From Ctenosaura bakeri (Eukaryota > Chordata > Lepidosauria > Squamata > Iguanidae), in the NCBI GenBank assembly GCA_948474755.1, contig CAOLHI010000966.1, forward strand, positions 310,001 through 374,000: a stretch of DNA of 64,000 bases. The letters are read 5' to 3'. Numbering within the stretch: the first letter of the stretch is position 1; each line of letters starts with the position of its first letter. A program made the translations under genes and the position numbers. The notes under the pieces are model-generated. The model was not told the origin of the DNA. It saw only the letters and a program-made list of their open reading frames with translations, and searched no databases. Positions 22,358-32,071 of this stretch are shown one piece after another.

Positions 22358-23683
22358 AAAAGATAGCATTTATTTTTGTATTCTAGAATTAGTGGAATCT
22401 AGAACTAGTCCTTTATTCTTTTATACAGAAATCATCTTACCACAGCTGTAGCACACATTTCTATACTGTTTAAAACAGAGAAGCACCTACCAAAGATTCT
22501 GTCAGCCTACCTTCATTTCATAGTATTTTTTTTAATCTACAGAAATACTTTGGTGGGGGGACTATCAAACATTTGGCTGAATGTAATCTGAAATATCCAC
22601 TTGCTTTTATTTCTCAGGTAACTGATTTTTTTTCTTCCTAACAGCATAAGGAAACACAGATCAATGAATGGACAAAAATACACATATGTTGTGCTGCAAT
22701 CATATCTGTATCTTAGAAATATATGTTTGTATAAAAGTTGTGTGTGCATACACATCTGCATGTATTCTTGTGCAATTCTGCTTGTTTATTCATTCAGAAA
22801 GTTTCCTTCTTTCTGAGCAGATGGTTGTATCTAAAAATTATACCTTCACTAAAAACATAATGCATATGCCAGATGGACAAGCAGTATTTTTGGTGCGACA
22901 TAGTATGTGAACCATATGGAGTGCAAACTTTATTGCAGAAGGCCACTATTTTTATATTCATATGTATGAACAAGATAATACAAGCTTATTTGTAGATTCT
23001 GACAAGCTGGTGCTTTGGGCATATAAAGGCAGAAAAAGGTAAAGCTGTGGCTGACAAAGCAGAAAGCTTAGTAGGAATACTGGAGCATCAATGAAGCAAA
23101 ATAAATTTAAATTAAGGATCAAAGCTGGTTAACACTTTTATTCAGGCTTCCAAACTGTCACAGAAGTATGTGAGCTTTTAAATTCTCTAGAACTCTTCAT
23201 CAAGTTAAGTGATTTAATCATCTGCCATAGCTATCTCTTTTTTAATTTAGTCAAGGAGATTTTTTTCCCCAGCTTATTCATTTGCTGGTTTAATAATTAT
23301 TCATTATTTCTGTAATGATTCTTTGTAAGCAAAATGCTTTGAAATTCCAGCCTGAGTAAAGCCAGCCCAAGGCATTTTTTTCCCTGAGTCTGAGGAGCAA
23401 CCTCACTCACCCAAGTCAAAGTCCACAGAACACAAGAGACAGCCAAACGTGAGTTTTTTTGCTACATGAGAGAGAAGGTCACACAAGCACTTCTTCTCAC
23501 CCTGAGCAGGAGGTATAATACCTATGTGTCCTACATTTCAAGAGACAGGACTGTATATGGAAGATCTCTCTGCTTGTCCAAGTCAAGTCTGGTTTAATTA
23601 AGATTAAGAATCATAAATTAAGAATCATAAATTGGGAGACCAGAGGTTTTGATGTTACACATCAGAAATTATTAGCACTGGTC
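22358..23683. other. Unannotated stretch
   Basis: I recognise nothing here. The AT-rich segment at 23,220-23,360 with TAATTATTCATTATT is noted only as possible regulatory DNA. Confidence 0.45.
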
Positions 23684-23757
23684 ATCAGGGTATTCCTGTG
23701 ATAGGTTCATCTTAACGCTGCCATAAGTTAGAAACAATTTAAAGGCTCACAACAATT
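23684..23757 (+). mobile_element. tRNA-derived SINE 3' fragment
   Basis: CCTGTGATAGGTTCATCTTA, CATAAGTTAGAAACAATTT and AAAGGCTCACAACAATT are the last part of the common SINE family. Only the tail half remains. Confidence 0.65.
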
Positions 23758-24093
23758 AGGGTATCATCAGACACTAGGTTGCTTGATGAGGTTTCTCAAA
23801 GATGATGACATATACTGTATTTTTATTTAAATCATAGCAATTTTTTAAAAAAAAGTTAGCTATACTTTTAAATTTGCATATGATAATTTGATCAAATTAG
23901 GTATCCTTGTTTTTCAAGTTTTCAGATGATGTGTCAGTACTCCTACATCATCCTACTCACCAGACAGGAAAGTCAACAAAAACTTTGTTATCTCCCTTAA
24001 ATGAGAACATAAAAGCAACAGGAAGTTCCAGACTACAGCAAGAAATAGTAACTAAGTCCACAGCCACTGTAGAATGATACTAACTGCAAAGCC

Positions 24094-24318
24094 TTGATGT
24101 GTGCCTCCAAGTTACCTGTTGGCTTATGGTAACCTTATGGATTTCACAGGCAAAGAATATTAAGAATTGGTTTTGGTAGTTCCTTCCTCTGAAATATAGC
24201 CTAAAGCACCTGGTATTCATTGGCAGTCTCCTATCTAAGTATTAACCAGGGAAGACCCTACTTAGCTTCCATATCAGACAGGATCAGATGCCTTTAGGGT
24301 AGTTTCACCCCACAACCT
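24094..24318 (-). mobile_element. 5S-rRNA-derived SINE
   Basis: On the plus strand, from 24,199, there is a diverged reverse complement of nearly a whole vertebrate 5S rRNA: AGCCTAAAGCACCTGGTATT, AAGTATTAACCAGG, CCTACTTAGCTTCC and ATCAGACAGGATCAGATG in the correct order. The 5S head lies at the right, so the element reads on the minus strand. The left part (TATGGTAACCTTATGG, TGTGTGCCTCCAAG) is the SINE body and tail shared with other squamate SINEs. This is the SINE3-type design, transcribed from the 5S internal promoter. It is too diverged to be a functional 5S gene. Confidence 0.8.
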
Positions 24319-25789
24319 TGATAGCAACATCCAAATATAATACTTTTCAGTTGAATCCATTGTAGCTTCTAGTTTCAGAACCAGCATTGGTTGATTCCTG
24401 CTTCCCAGAGCCAAATCTCCAGGAATTTGAGGGAACTTCAGGGGCAGCATCTGCTCAGCCTTTGAGGTTTGGTACTCTCTATATGCAGACTTACACTGAC
24501 TCACTCTAACCCAATTGTAACATTCAAGCTCTGTCAAGTTGACATTATTTCACCAAATGACCAATGTATCAATTGGAAATAGGAACTGGATTAATAATAA
24601 TCTAATATATAAAAGTAAAAGCTTGTGAGTTTGTCTGTGCCAGGCAGAGAAGACCTCATATGACTGGCTGGCTGTAAAGATTCCATGGAATCCTGGGGTT
24701 ACCAGTTTAGGGAGGAGCCTTTAGAATTCTCAGCTGAAGAGCTCTTGGGCCTCAGCCCGGTTGCTATGGAGATAATGCCTAGCAGCAAGAAGGATGAGAA
24801 CAGTGCATTCCCTGAGAAACCAAACCTTCATATGTTAACAACTCTAAATACAGATTGGATTGGGGAATATGGGTAAAAGTTACAGGTACTGAACAAGGCA
24901 GTTTGGAGAATTAGAGACACAGGATCTCAAATCTGTGTATTTCAACCACATCTAACTCCTAAGGTAAGGTAAGGTAAGGTAATTCCTAAGGTATTTCTAA
25001 CAAGTATTACCTATGAGAAAATAAAATCCTGGGCAATGCTGGGTAACTATGCTAGTAATGATAATAACAACCACTCAAAATGTACGTATGTCAGTGAGTG
25101 ACATATATATCGTTGTTGTCCATTTTTGCTTTCCATATCACCCTCATCTTGTCTGTTTCTCTCAACAACCTTCCCTCTGCCATCTTTCCTTATCTCAGTG
25201 CACACTACAGATACATTTAAATGTAAGAGACACTTGCTATGCTGTAATGTATCAATAAATCAGAAAGCTAGAGCTGAGCGCTCACAGTAAAGTGCAGTTT
25301 TCCCACAGAAGATTAAGTACAAAACCATGCCCAAGTGAAGATTCTGAGGTTTTATTAATTAATTAGAAAAGGAGATTGAAAGATATTCTTTCTTGAAACT
25401 TGAAAGATATTCTGAGAAGACTGTTTCTAAAGCATTGTCATTTTTTGGCTTGCAATTAACTGCATGTAAAAAGTTATAAAGCAAAACCTGAAACAGTTAC
25501 TTTTTGGACTAGAACTATCAGAACCCTCCAGCCAACATAGCCAGTGCTGACAGATTAAAATCACAACCTCCAAGCCAACATAATGGCTGGGAAATTTTAA
25601 AATATTATTGAAAACTATCCTCTGTGTAGTGTAGAACAAGCAACCATCCCAGGATCAGCTAAAAATGTTTTTTAAAAAATCAAACAAATTGATTTAAATT
25701 AAAATAGGGTGGGCAAACTCTTAATATTTTGGGTCTTTCCAGTTGTAGACAGGCTACATCACCGCCCATGCCATTTTCAAAAGAAGAAA
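24319..25789. other. Mostly unannotated stretch
   Basis: It includes a scrap of the GGCCATTTC MITE interior at about 24,680-24,758 (ATGGAATCCTGGGGTT, CAGTTTAGGGAGGAGCC) and a short AAGGT pentamer repeat at 24,960-24,981. I recognise nothing else. Confidence 0.45.
24960..24981. repeat. (AAGGT)n microsatellite
   Basis: Four direct copies of AAGGT are followed by a decayed copy. Confidence 0.85.
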
Positions 25790-26182
25790 TACAGTTGGCC
25801 CTTCACATTTGTGGACTGCACTTTTGCGGATTTGATTATTCACAGATTATTCACTGTCACCTGTGCTGGCCCCCTATGCCATTTTTAATAGGGACTGCAA
25901 GCCTCATGAGACTGAGAAACTGCGGACGAGGATTGTAAGTCCCTATTAAAATGGTGTGGGGCAGCAGTGGAGGTGGCAGTAAGCCCTACCAATCACTCAC
26001 TTCTGCCTTGTGAGGGAATCCTGATGCCTCAATGGAATCAATCCATGGTGGGTTGAAAATGGTGATCCTACTTTTTTTGTGTGTTAAATATGGTTTGAGA
26101 AGGCCTAAAGTTACTCACATCTTTTTCATTTTCACGGGGGTCCTGTGCCCCTAACCCTAGCAAATGTGTAGGGATGACTGTA
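25790..26182 (+). mobile_element. Tigger/mariner-like non-autonomous transposon
   Basis: This third copy is in the same orientation as those at 9,992 and 12,881. It starts TACAGTTGGCCCTTCACATT and ends AAATGTGTAGGGATGACTGTA, with TA at both ends. The inner inverted repeat (TTTTTAATAGGGACTGC facing GTAAGTCCCTATTAAAA) is well kept. No transposase frame is present. Confidence 0.8.
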
Positions 26183-26610
26183 GTTCATTTGGGCAAAGGC
26201 AGGCATGCCTATGTACAAGGAAATCACTAAAGCCACTATGCAAAGTATCAATGCCAAGCATGAAGACTTACCACACTCCTTCCTTCCTTCCTTCCTTCCT
26301 TCCTTCCTTCCTTCCTTCCTTCCTTCCTTCCTTCCTTTATATCCTACCTAGTATTTCTAAACATATAATAATGGCCTCTTCCAAACTGTTCTAAAGAAGT
26401 ATGACTTCTCCTGATACAGTTCCGTGTGTTTGGATGGTTACTATCAATGCCGTGTTCACTCATTCCATGGAGGCAGGGTGTTTGTAGCTATTTCTTGGAT
26501 CTGGACTAGGGCATTCCTATCTTTTTCAAAAACTGAGGCATGGGTGCAATTGAGACCATGAGTTTGTCCCATGGTCTCAAGGACAAATTTTCTCCTGTTA
26601 TGCTATAAGA
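26183..26610. other. Unannotated stretch with microsatellite
   Basis: Apart from the CTTC repeat I recognise nothing before the CR1 begins. Confidence 0.5.
26278..26337. repeat. (CTTC)n microsatellite
   Basis: About fifteen uninterrupted tetranucleotide units. Confidence 0.95.
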
Positions 26611-26810
26611 TCAAAAGTGAAGGGTCTGGAAGCCATGGTCTATGAGGAACAGCTTAGGGAGTTGGCTAGGTTTAGTCTCCAGAAGGGAAGATTAAGAGCG
26701 GACATGATTGCCATGTTTAAATATTTGAAGGGATGTCATGTCAAGGAGGGAGCGGGCTTGTTTTCTGCTACTCCAGAGACTAGATCAAGGAGCAATGTAA
26801 TCAAACTACA
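26611..26810 (+). mobile_element. Older CR1, first half (interrupted)
   Basis: This is the CR1 ORF2 C-terminal region, encoding VKGLEAMVYEEQLRELARF and [20 protein letters not shown]. It stops abruptly inside the codons for the FKLQERR-type motif at TCAAACTACA. The same element resumes at 29,459 with AAAGAAATTCCACTTAAACC, exactly the next part of CR1. A younger CR1 occupies the gap. Confidence 0.85.
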
Positions 26811-26924
26811 GTAGCCTTATATGTCAAGGATGTTTTCACCTGTGAAGAAATCCATGACTTAAATCTGGGAAGCCAAATTGAAAGCATCTGGGTAAGAATT
26901 AAGGGAGCAAGAAACAATAGAGAT

Positions 26925-27479
26925 GTGATTGTGGGGGTTTGCTACAGGCATCCGGGCCAGCCTGAGGACTTGGATGAGGCCTTCCTGGAGCAGATGACCA
27001 CACATTCAAAAAGGAGAGATACCATGTTAATGGGAGATTTCAATTATCCCGATATTTGTTGGCAGTCAAATTCTGCAAAGACTGCAAGGTCCAACAGGTT
27101 CCTTGCTTGCCTTGCAGACAATTTCATGGTCCAGAAGGTGGAAGAGGCGACAAGGGGATCGACTATTTTAGATCTGATCCTGACCAACAGGGATGACCTA
27201 GCTGATGAGGTGGAGGTGGTGGGATCCTTAGGAGGGAGTGACCATGCTCTCTTGGAGTTTGACATCCAGTGGGAAGGAGAAGCCAAGTGTAACCAGACAC
27301 ACATCCTAAACTTTAAGAAAGCTGACTTCTCCAAACTTAGGGAGTTACTTGCTGAAATCCCATGGACAAGAATACTAAAAGAGAAAGGAGTTAATGACAG
27401 ATGGGAGTTTCTTAAAAACGAGATACTGAAGGCACAATTAAAACTGTGCCAATGGGGAGGAAAAATGGCAGGTGTCTAA
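26925..27479 (+). pseudogene. CR1 ORF2 endonuclease fragment
   Basis: This is the C-terminal part of an apurinic/apyrimidinic-type (APE) endonuclease, which in intact CR1 nicks target DNA to prime reverse transcription. Visible motifs are YRHPGQPEDLDEAF near the start, GDFNYPDICW around residues 37-46 (the catalytic D-x-N) and GGSDHALLEFD around residues 103-113 (the S-D-H motif). Coding homology begins before the first Met, at about 26,811 with VALYVKD. The N-terminal catalytic residues of the domain were lost by 5' truncation. The frame ends after a frameshift near 27,450, and ORF2 continues in another frame. Confidence 0.85.
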
Positions 27480-28193
27480 AGACACTGGAATGGTTGACTG
27501 AAGAACTCTCAGCTGAGCTAAGTGTTAAAAGAAACATGTACAGGAAATGGAAGAATGGTGAAACCACCAAAGGGGAATTCAAACAAATAGCCAGGAGATG
27601 TAGGGAGAAAGTCAGAGAAGCTAAAGCGCAGAATGAACTCAAGCTTGCCAGAGACATCAAAAACAATAAAAAGGGCTTTTTTAGATGTGTCCGCAGCAAA
27701 AGGAAAAACAAGGAAATGATAGGATCACTATGTGGAGAAGGTGACCAATTAATAATGGGGTGGGGTGGGGAGTGAGAAGGCAGAACTACTTAATACCTTC
27801 TTTGCCTCAGTTTTCTCCCAAAAGGATAGAAGTACCCAACCTGGGGCATGGGGAGCAGGTGAGGAAGCAGGGGAAATGCAGCACAGAATAAGTAGACAAG
27901 TAGTACAGGAATATCTGGCTAAACTAGATGAATTCAAGTCCCCAGGGCCAGATGAACTACATTCAAGGATATTAAAAGAACTGGCAGAAGTCATTTCTGA
28001 ACCACTTGCAATAATCTTTCAGAACTCTTGGAGAACAGGAAAAGTCCCAGCAGACTGGAGGAGGGCAAATGTCATCCCCGTCTTCAAGAAGGGGAAAAAA
28101 GAGGACCCTAATAATTATCACCCAGTAAGCCTGACATCAATTCCAGGGAAGATCCTAGAAAGATCATTAAACAGTCAGTTTGTAACTACTTAA
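27446..28193 (+). pseudogene. CR1 ORF2 linker and N-terminal RT, frameshifted
   Basis: Two overlapping frames (27,446-27,775 and 27,765-28,193) carry the basic linker between endonuclease and reverse transcriptase, then [20 protein letters not shown] and [19 protein letters not shown], the opening motifs of the CR1 RT. Comparison with the copy at 36,934 shows a frame change near 27,770 and another near 28,160-28,270. This part cannot be translated as one protein. Confidence 0.85.
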
Positions 28194-28279
28194 AAAGCAA
28201 TGCTAAAAGCCAGCATACATTTCTCAAAAATAAGTCATGCCAGACTAATCTTATCTCTTTTTATGATAGAGTTACAAGC

Positions 28280-29293
28280 TTGATAGACGAAGGGAATGCT
28301 GTAGATGTAGCATATCTTGACCTCAGTAAGGCCTTTGACAAAGTTCCCCATGACATTCTTGAAAAGAAGCTAGTAAAATGCGAGCTGGGCAGGGCTACTG
28401 TTAGGTGGATTTGTAATTGGTTGACCGACCACACCCAAAGGGTGATCACCAATGGCTGCTTTTCAGCCTGGAGAGAAGTGACTAGTGGGGTGCCTCAGGA
28501 TTCTGTCCTGGGCCCAGTGCTATTCAACGTCTTCATCAATGATTTGGATGAAGGAGTGGAGGGCATGCTGATCAAATTTGCAAATGACACCAAACTGGGA
28601 GGGATGGCTAACACACCAGAGGATAGGATCAAATTTGAATACAACCTTGACAGATTGGAGAGCTGGGCCAAAGCTAACAAAATGAATTTCAACAGAGAGA
28701 AATGTAGGGTCCTGCACTTAGGCAGGAAAAATGAAAGTCACAAGTATAGGATGGGGGACTTGTGGCTGGATAGCACTACGTGTGAAAAGGATCTAGGAGT
28801 CTTGGTAGATCACAAGCTGAACATGAGTCAGCAGTGTGATGCGGCAGCCAAGAAAGCCAATGCAATTCTTGGTTGCATCAATAGGAGTATGATGTCTAGA
28901 TCGAGGGAGGTAATGGTACCACTCTGTTCTGCATTGGTTAGGCCTCATTTGGAATACTGTGTCCAGATCTGGGCACCTCAATTCAAGAAGGATGTCGACA
29001 AGCTGGAATGTGTCCAGAGAAGGGTGACCAAAATGGTGAAGGGTCTGGAAGCCATGCCCTATGAAGAACATCTTAGGGAGCTGGGGATGTTTAGTCTGCA
29101 GAAGAGAAGGTTAAGAGGGGACATGATAGCCATGTTTAAATATTTGAAGGGATGTCATGTTGAGGAGGGAGCAGGCTTGTTCTCTACCGCTCCAGAGACT
29201 AGGACAAGGCGCAGTGGATTCAAGCTGCAGGAAAGGAGATTCCACTTGAACCTCAGGAAGAACTTCCTGATGGTCAGAGCTGTCCAGCAGTGA
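28280..29293 (+). pseudogene. CR1 ORF2 RT core and C terminus, mutated
   Basis: The 337-codon frame covers RT motif A (LDLSKAFDK, aspartate at residue 14) through the C-terminal region ([20 protein letters not shown]). Two conserved positions are damaged. The catalytic FADD box reads FAND (residues 100-103, codon at 28,583), losing one metal-binding aspartate. The usual PQGS reads PQDS (residues 72-75). The frame also stops early at VQQ, where sister copies read [10 protein letters not shown]. The encoded RT would be inactive. Confidence 0.9.
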
Positions 29294-29458
29294 AATATGC
29301 TGCCTCGGAGTGTGGTGGAGTCTCCTTCTTTGAGGTTTTTAAGCAGAGGCTGGATGGCCATCTGTTGGGAATGCTTTGATGGGTGTCCTGCATAGCAGGG
29401 GGTTGGACCCGATGGCCCCTGAGGTCTCTTCTAACTCTATGATTCTATGATTCTATGA

Positions 29459-29684
29459 AAAGAAATTCCACTTAAACCTCAGGAAGAACTTCCTGACAGT
29501 CAGAGTTGTTCAGCAGTGGAATATGCTGCCTTAGATTGTGGTGCTGTCTCCTCTTTGGAAGTTTTTAAGCAGAGGCTGGATGGCCATCTGTCGGGAGTGC
29601 TTTGATGTGGGTTCCTGCATGGCAGAGGGTTGGACTAGATGGTCCCTGTGTTCTCTTCCAGCTCTATGATTCTATGATTCTATG
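29459..29684 (+). mobile_element. Older CR1, second half (resumes)
   Basis: AAAGAAATTCCACTTAAACC follows directly on the tail of the younger CR1 and continues the sequence broken at 26,810. It encodes the [22 protein letters not shown] end, then a 3' UTR and a second octamer tail (CTATGATTCTATGATTC). The total old element is about 425 bp when rejoined on paper by position. Confidence 0.85.
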
Positions 29685-30929
29685 TGCCATTCTGATGATA
29701 CATTGATACGCTATGACTCAAAAGGGGAGTAGAGAAGGAGAAAAGAGTGATGGAGACTTTTTCATTCTGATCTGATTTATCTCCACTTGAACGTGGGAAT
29801 AAAATGTTGCAGCTGGTGCCAGGAATTGTCAGAAAATACTCTGGAGCAACAGAAATGTCATTTGAATGTTTTAATAAACCTCAAGGAATACAGCAATAAA
29901 TAACACAATCTCCTAACACATTTCCCCTATCTTTAGGGACCCAATGAGAAGTTTTTAAAAAAGATTAAATAAGCAATCCCCTTAAAACTTTAATTTAAAA
30001 GAATTTAGAGCACATTTAAAACATAGTAAATAAAATAAACGTTAAAAAATTCAAGTGTCCCATTAAAATCCCTTCTCCCATAGCCAAATAAAAAGATCTT
30101 TGTCCACCAGCAAAAATAGAACAGACAGGGAGCCAACCAAGCCTCCCATAGGAGGCAATTCCATAATCCATCTTCTATCTGAGCCAAGGAATCTTGTGTC
30201 AAGTCTTACCTGGTGTGCCAAGTCACACATATAGGCACCATTCTTACTCACTTTCACCTACATTAAGTAACCATCATGTGTCTGCCACACCTTACCCACA
30301 AAGTCTGGAAAAGCAAAGATTATAATATGGCCATCTCCAATATGTTCACCCTCAATGTGAACAAGGATACCATCTGAAAACATGTCCCTCTGCCCAGAAA
30401 CACTTGTACTCTGCATCTCTCGACAGCAACAACATTTATACCCAGTTTGTGTCCAGTGAAAGGAGAAATGAATGATAGATACACCAGCCACACTATCTGT
30501 TAGCTTGGCCTGCAGTTGTACTCCAACCCTCAATAAATATGCTGACTTTTTCAGCTTTCTCTGGCAAGGGGAGGGAGAAGATTTGCAAACTCTCATTTCA
30601 AAGAAAAAGAGAGGGGAGAAACAGGGATGTGAGGCGCATGGGAAAATCCTGGCCTCGCAGTCTTATATTAATTATTCTCATTCACTTGCTCTCCCTCCCA
30701 AGTCTATAATGCTCTGCATTTGATCCATATCATCAAGTGAGAGAAGGGTAGGATTTTTTTAAAAAAAAGGAGGTAGAAAACTGTTTTTTCTAAGCAGTTG
30801 GAGGGGACCCAGGAGGCCCAAAGTCCACCAAAAACCCCATAGAGCAGATGCAGCCTACAACTCCCATTCCTGCAATTAAAGCCAAGAAAACAAAACAGTC
30901 TTCACCTGTCAGCTGTTAAGACACTAGAG
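29685..30929. other. Mostly unannotated; L2 scrap
   Basis: At about 30,085-30,170 the plus strand has AAAGATCTTTGTCCACC and CAAGCCTCCCATAGGAGGCA, resembling the reverse complement of the L2 C-terminal end. The 112-codon minus frame at 30,258-30,596 has no recognised domain. Confidence 0.4.
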
Positions 30930-31600
30930 GGCCATTTAGGCCCTTTCCGCACGAGGAAATTAAGACAGGCCAATGCGTCCTGTCACAGAGGTCGTCTGCA
31001 CCTTGGATCGGATTAGGTTCGGACTATTTACGTTAGTTCCACACCTAAGTCCAATTCAATATGCCCCCAAGTGGTCCTCCAGCACTTTATGTGAAGACAA
31101 GAAAAAAGCAGTTTTTAAATTTTCCAGAGCGCGCCAATTCGTTCCTGCTCAGTTGTGCAGATGCGCAAATTCACACCAATGCGAGCCTGCGATCAGCGGA
31201 GGGCAGGCTGTGGGCGTGGTCAGCTTCAGCGGTTGGTCCGGACCCACAAACAACAGTAAGTTGCCATTCTGTCAGCCTCACCAGTACGGATCTAAAGACC
31301 TCACGCTGCTCCAAATCATCCTGGAACAAACAGAGGAACCCAGCAGAAGGGCGTAAGGGAAAGTCCACGTTGTTTTGAGCCCAGAAGAAGTGGTAAGTAA
31401 CGGCACGGAGTGATTCCTGGCCTCGTGCGGAAAGGGCCTCAGACTACAGAACTATAAAGCTATTACTCCACTTTAGCTGCCATGGTATAAAACGTATGGA
31501 ATCCTGGGAACAGCAGCTTAAGGAACGTCATTTAGAATTTTCAGCTAGAGCACTGCAATGCACCACCAAATCATAAACCACAAGATTCAACTAAACTAAA
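30930..31600. mobile_element. Palindromic MITE interrupted by another MITE
   Basis: GGCCATTTA at 30,930-30,938 and CAGACTACAGAACTATAAAGC from about 31,440 together match the GGCCATTTC-type terminus of the foldback family (GGCCATTTCTGCACTACACT). They are split by the 500-bp element at 30,939-31,438. The remaining part has CTATTACTCCACTTTAG, CTGCCATGG and GTATGGAATCCTGGGA. The right terminus is lost. Confidence 0.65.
30939..31438 (+). mobile_element. MITE, GGCCCTTTCCGCACGAGG family, 500 bp
   Basis: The ends GGCCCTTTCCGCACGAGG and CCTCGTGCGGAAAGGGCC are perfect inverted repeats. The flanks TTA and TCA are a 3-bp duplication with one mismatch. Interior blocks (TCGTCTGCACCTTGGATC, AAGTGGTCCTCCAGCAC, ACACCAATGCGAGCCTG) match the copy at 20,405 in the same orientation. 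It is non-coding. Confidence 0.85.
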
Positions 31601-31860
31601 ATATATTGGTTCCAAACCCCTTTTGACTTCACTCATGCCCACCATAAAATGCATCTTTTGAGAACTTCTCTGATATCAGTCCTTGGGCTGAAATGAGTTC
31701 CCTACCATTATTATGGAGAAACAAGGGACCATTCAGTAAAGACTGAAATCCAATTTTCTCATCGTCTCTGTCACCACAGAACACTCTCATTTCATTTGCC
31801 TTCCTCCAGTCTTTTACTAACAACAGAAGATCAAAAGGCTTATGTCATGTAGGTGTGATT

Positions 31861-32071
31861 TGTTGTTGTTGTTGTGTTCTTTCAAACTGAGTCTGACTAA
31901 TAGCACGATCTCATAGGATTTTCTTGGCAAGATTTTTCCAGGTAAGTTTGCCATCATTTCTTTCTAAGGCTGAGAGGGCATGACTTACCCAGTGGGTTTC
32001 CAGAACCGAACCCTATTCTCTCAGAATCCTAGTCTAACACTCAGACCACTAGACCATGCTGGGTCTCCAGG
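31861..32071 (-). mobile_element. tRNA-derived SINE
   Basis: The plus strand begins TGTTGTTGTTGTTGTG, the reverse complement of the CAACAACAA tail. It then shows CATAGGATTTTCTTGGCAAG, CCCAGTGGGTTTCCAG and GACCACTAGACCATGCTGGG, the reversed body and tRNA-like head. It is moderately diverged; the B box is degraded. Confidence 0.85.

Larger units (their letters stand above)
26811..29458 (+). mobile_element. Younger CR1 LINE, 5'-truncated, 2.65 kb
   Basis: The copy starts within the endonuclease domain and runs through the reverse transcriptase to a 3' UTR with CTATGATTCTATGATTCTAT, the CR1 octamer tail. Orientation and order are continuous. Several frameshifts split ORF2. It lies inside an older CR1 in the same orientation, with no evident target duplication, as is usual for CR1. 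Confidence 0.95.

Noticed and set aside
24199..24317. Functional 5S rRNA gene
   Set aside because: Too many differences from vertebrate 5S and it is joined to a SINE body; it is a 5S-derived SINE.
26278..26337. CTTC array or the AGTCTC clusters as CRISPR-like repeats
   Set aside because: The first is a plain microsatellite; the second lacks regular spacers and coincides with transposon ends.
30258..30596. 112-codon minus-strand frame as a possible gene
   Set aside because: No domain, splice or repeat homology is recognisable and frames of this length are expected by chance in 64 kb.
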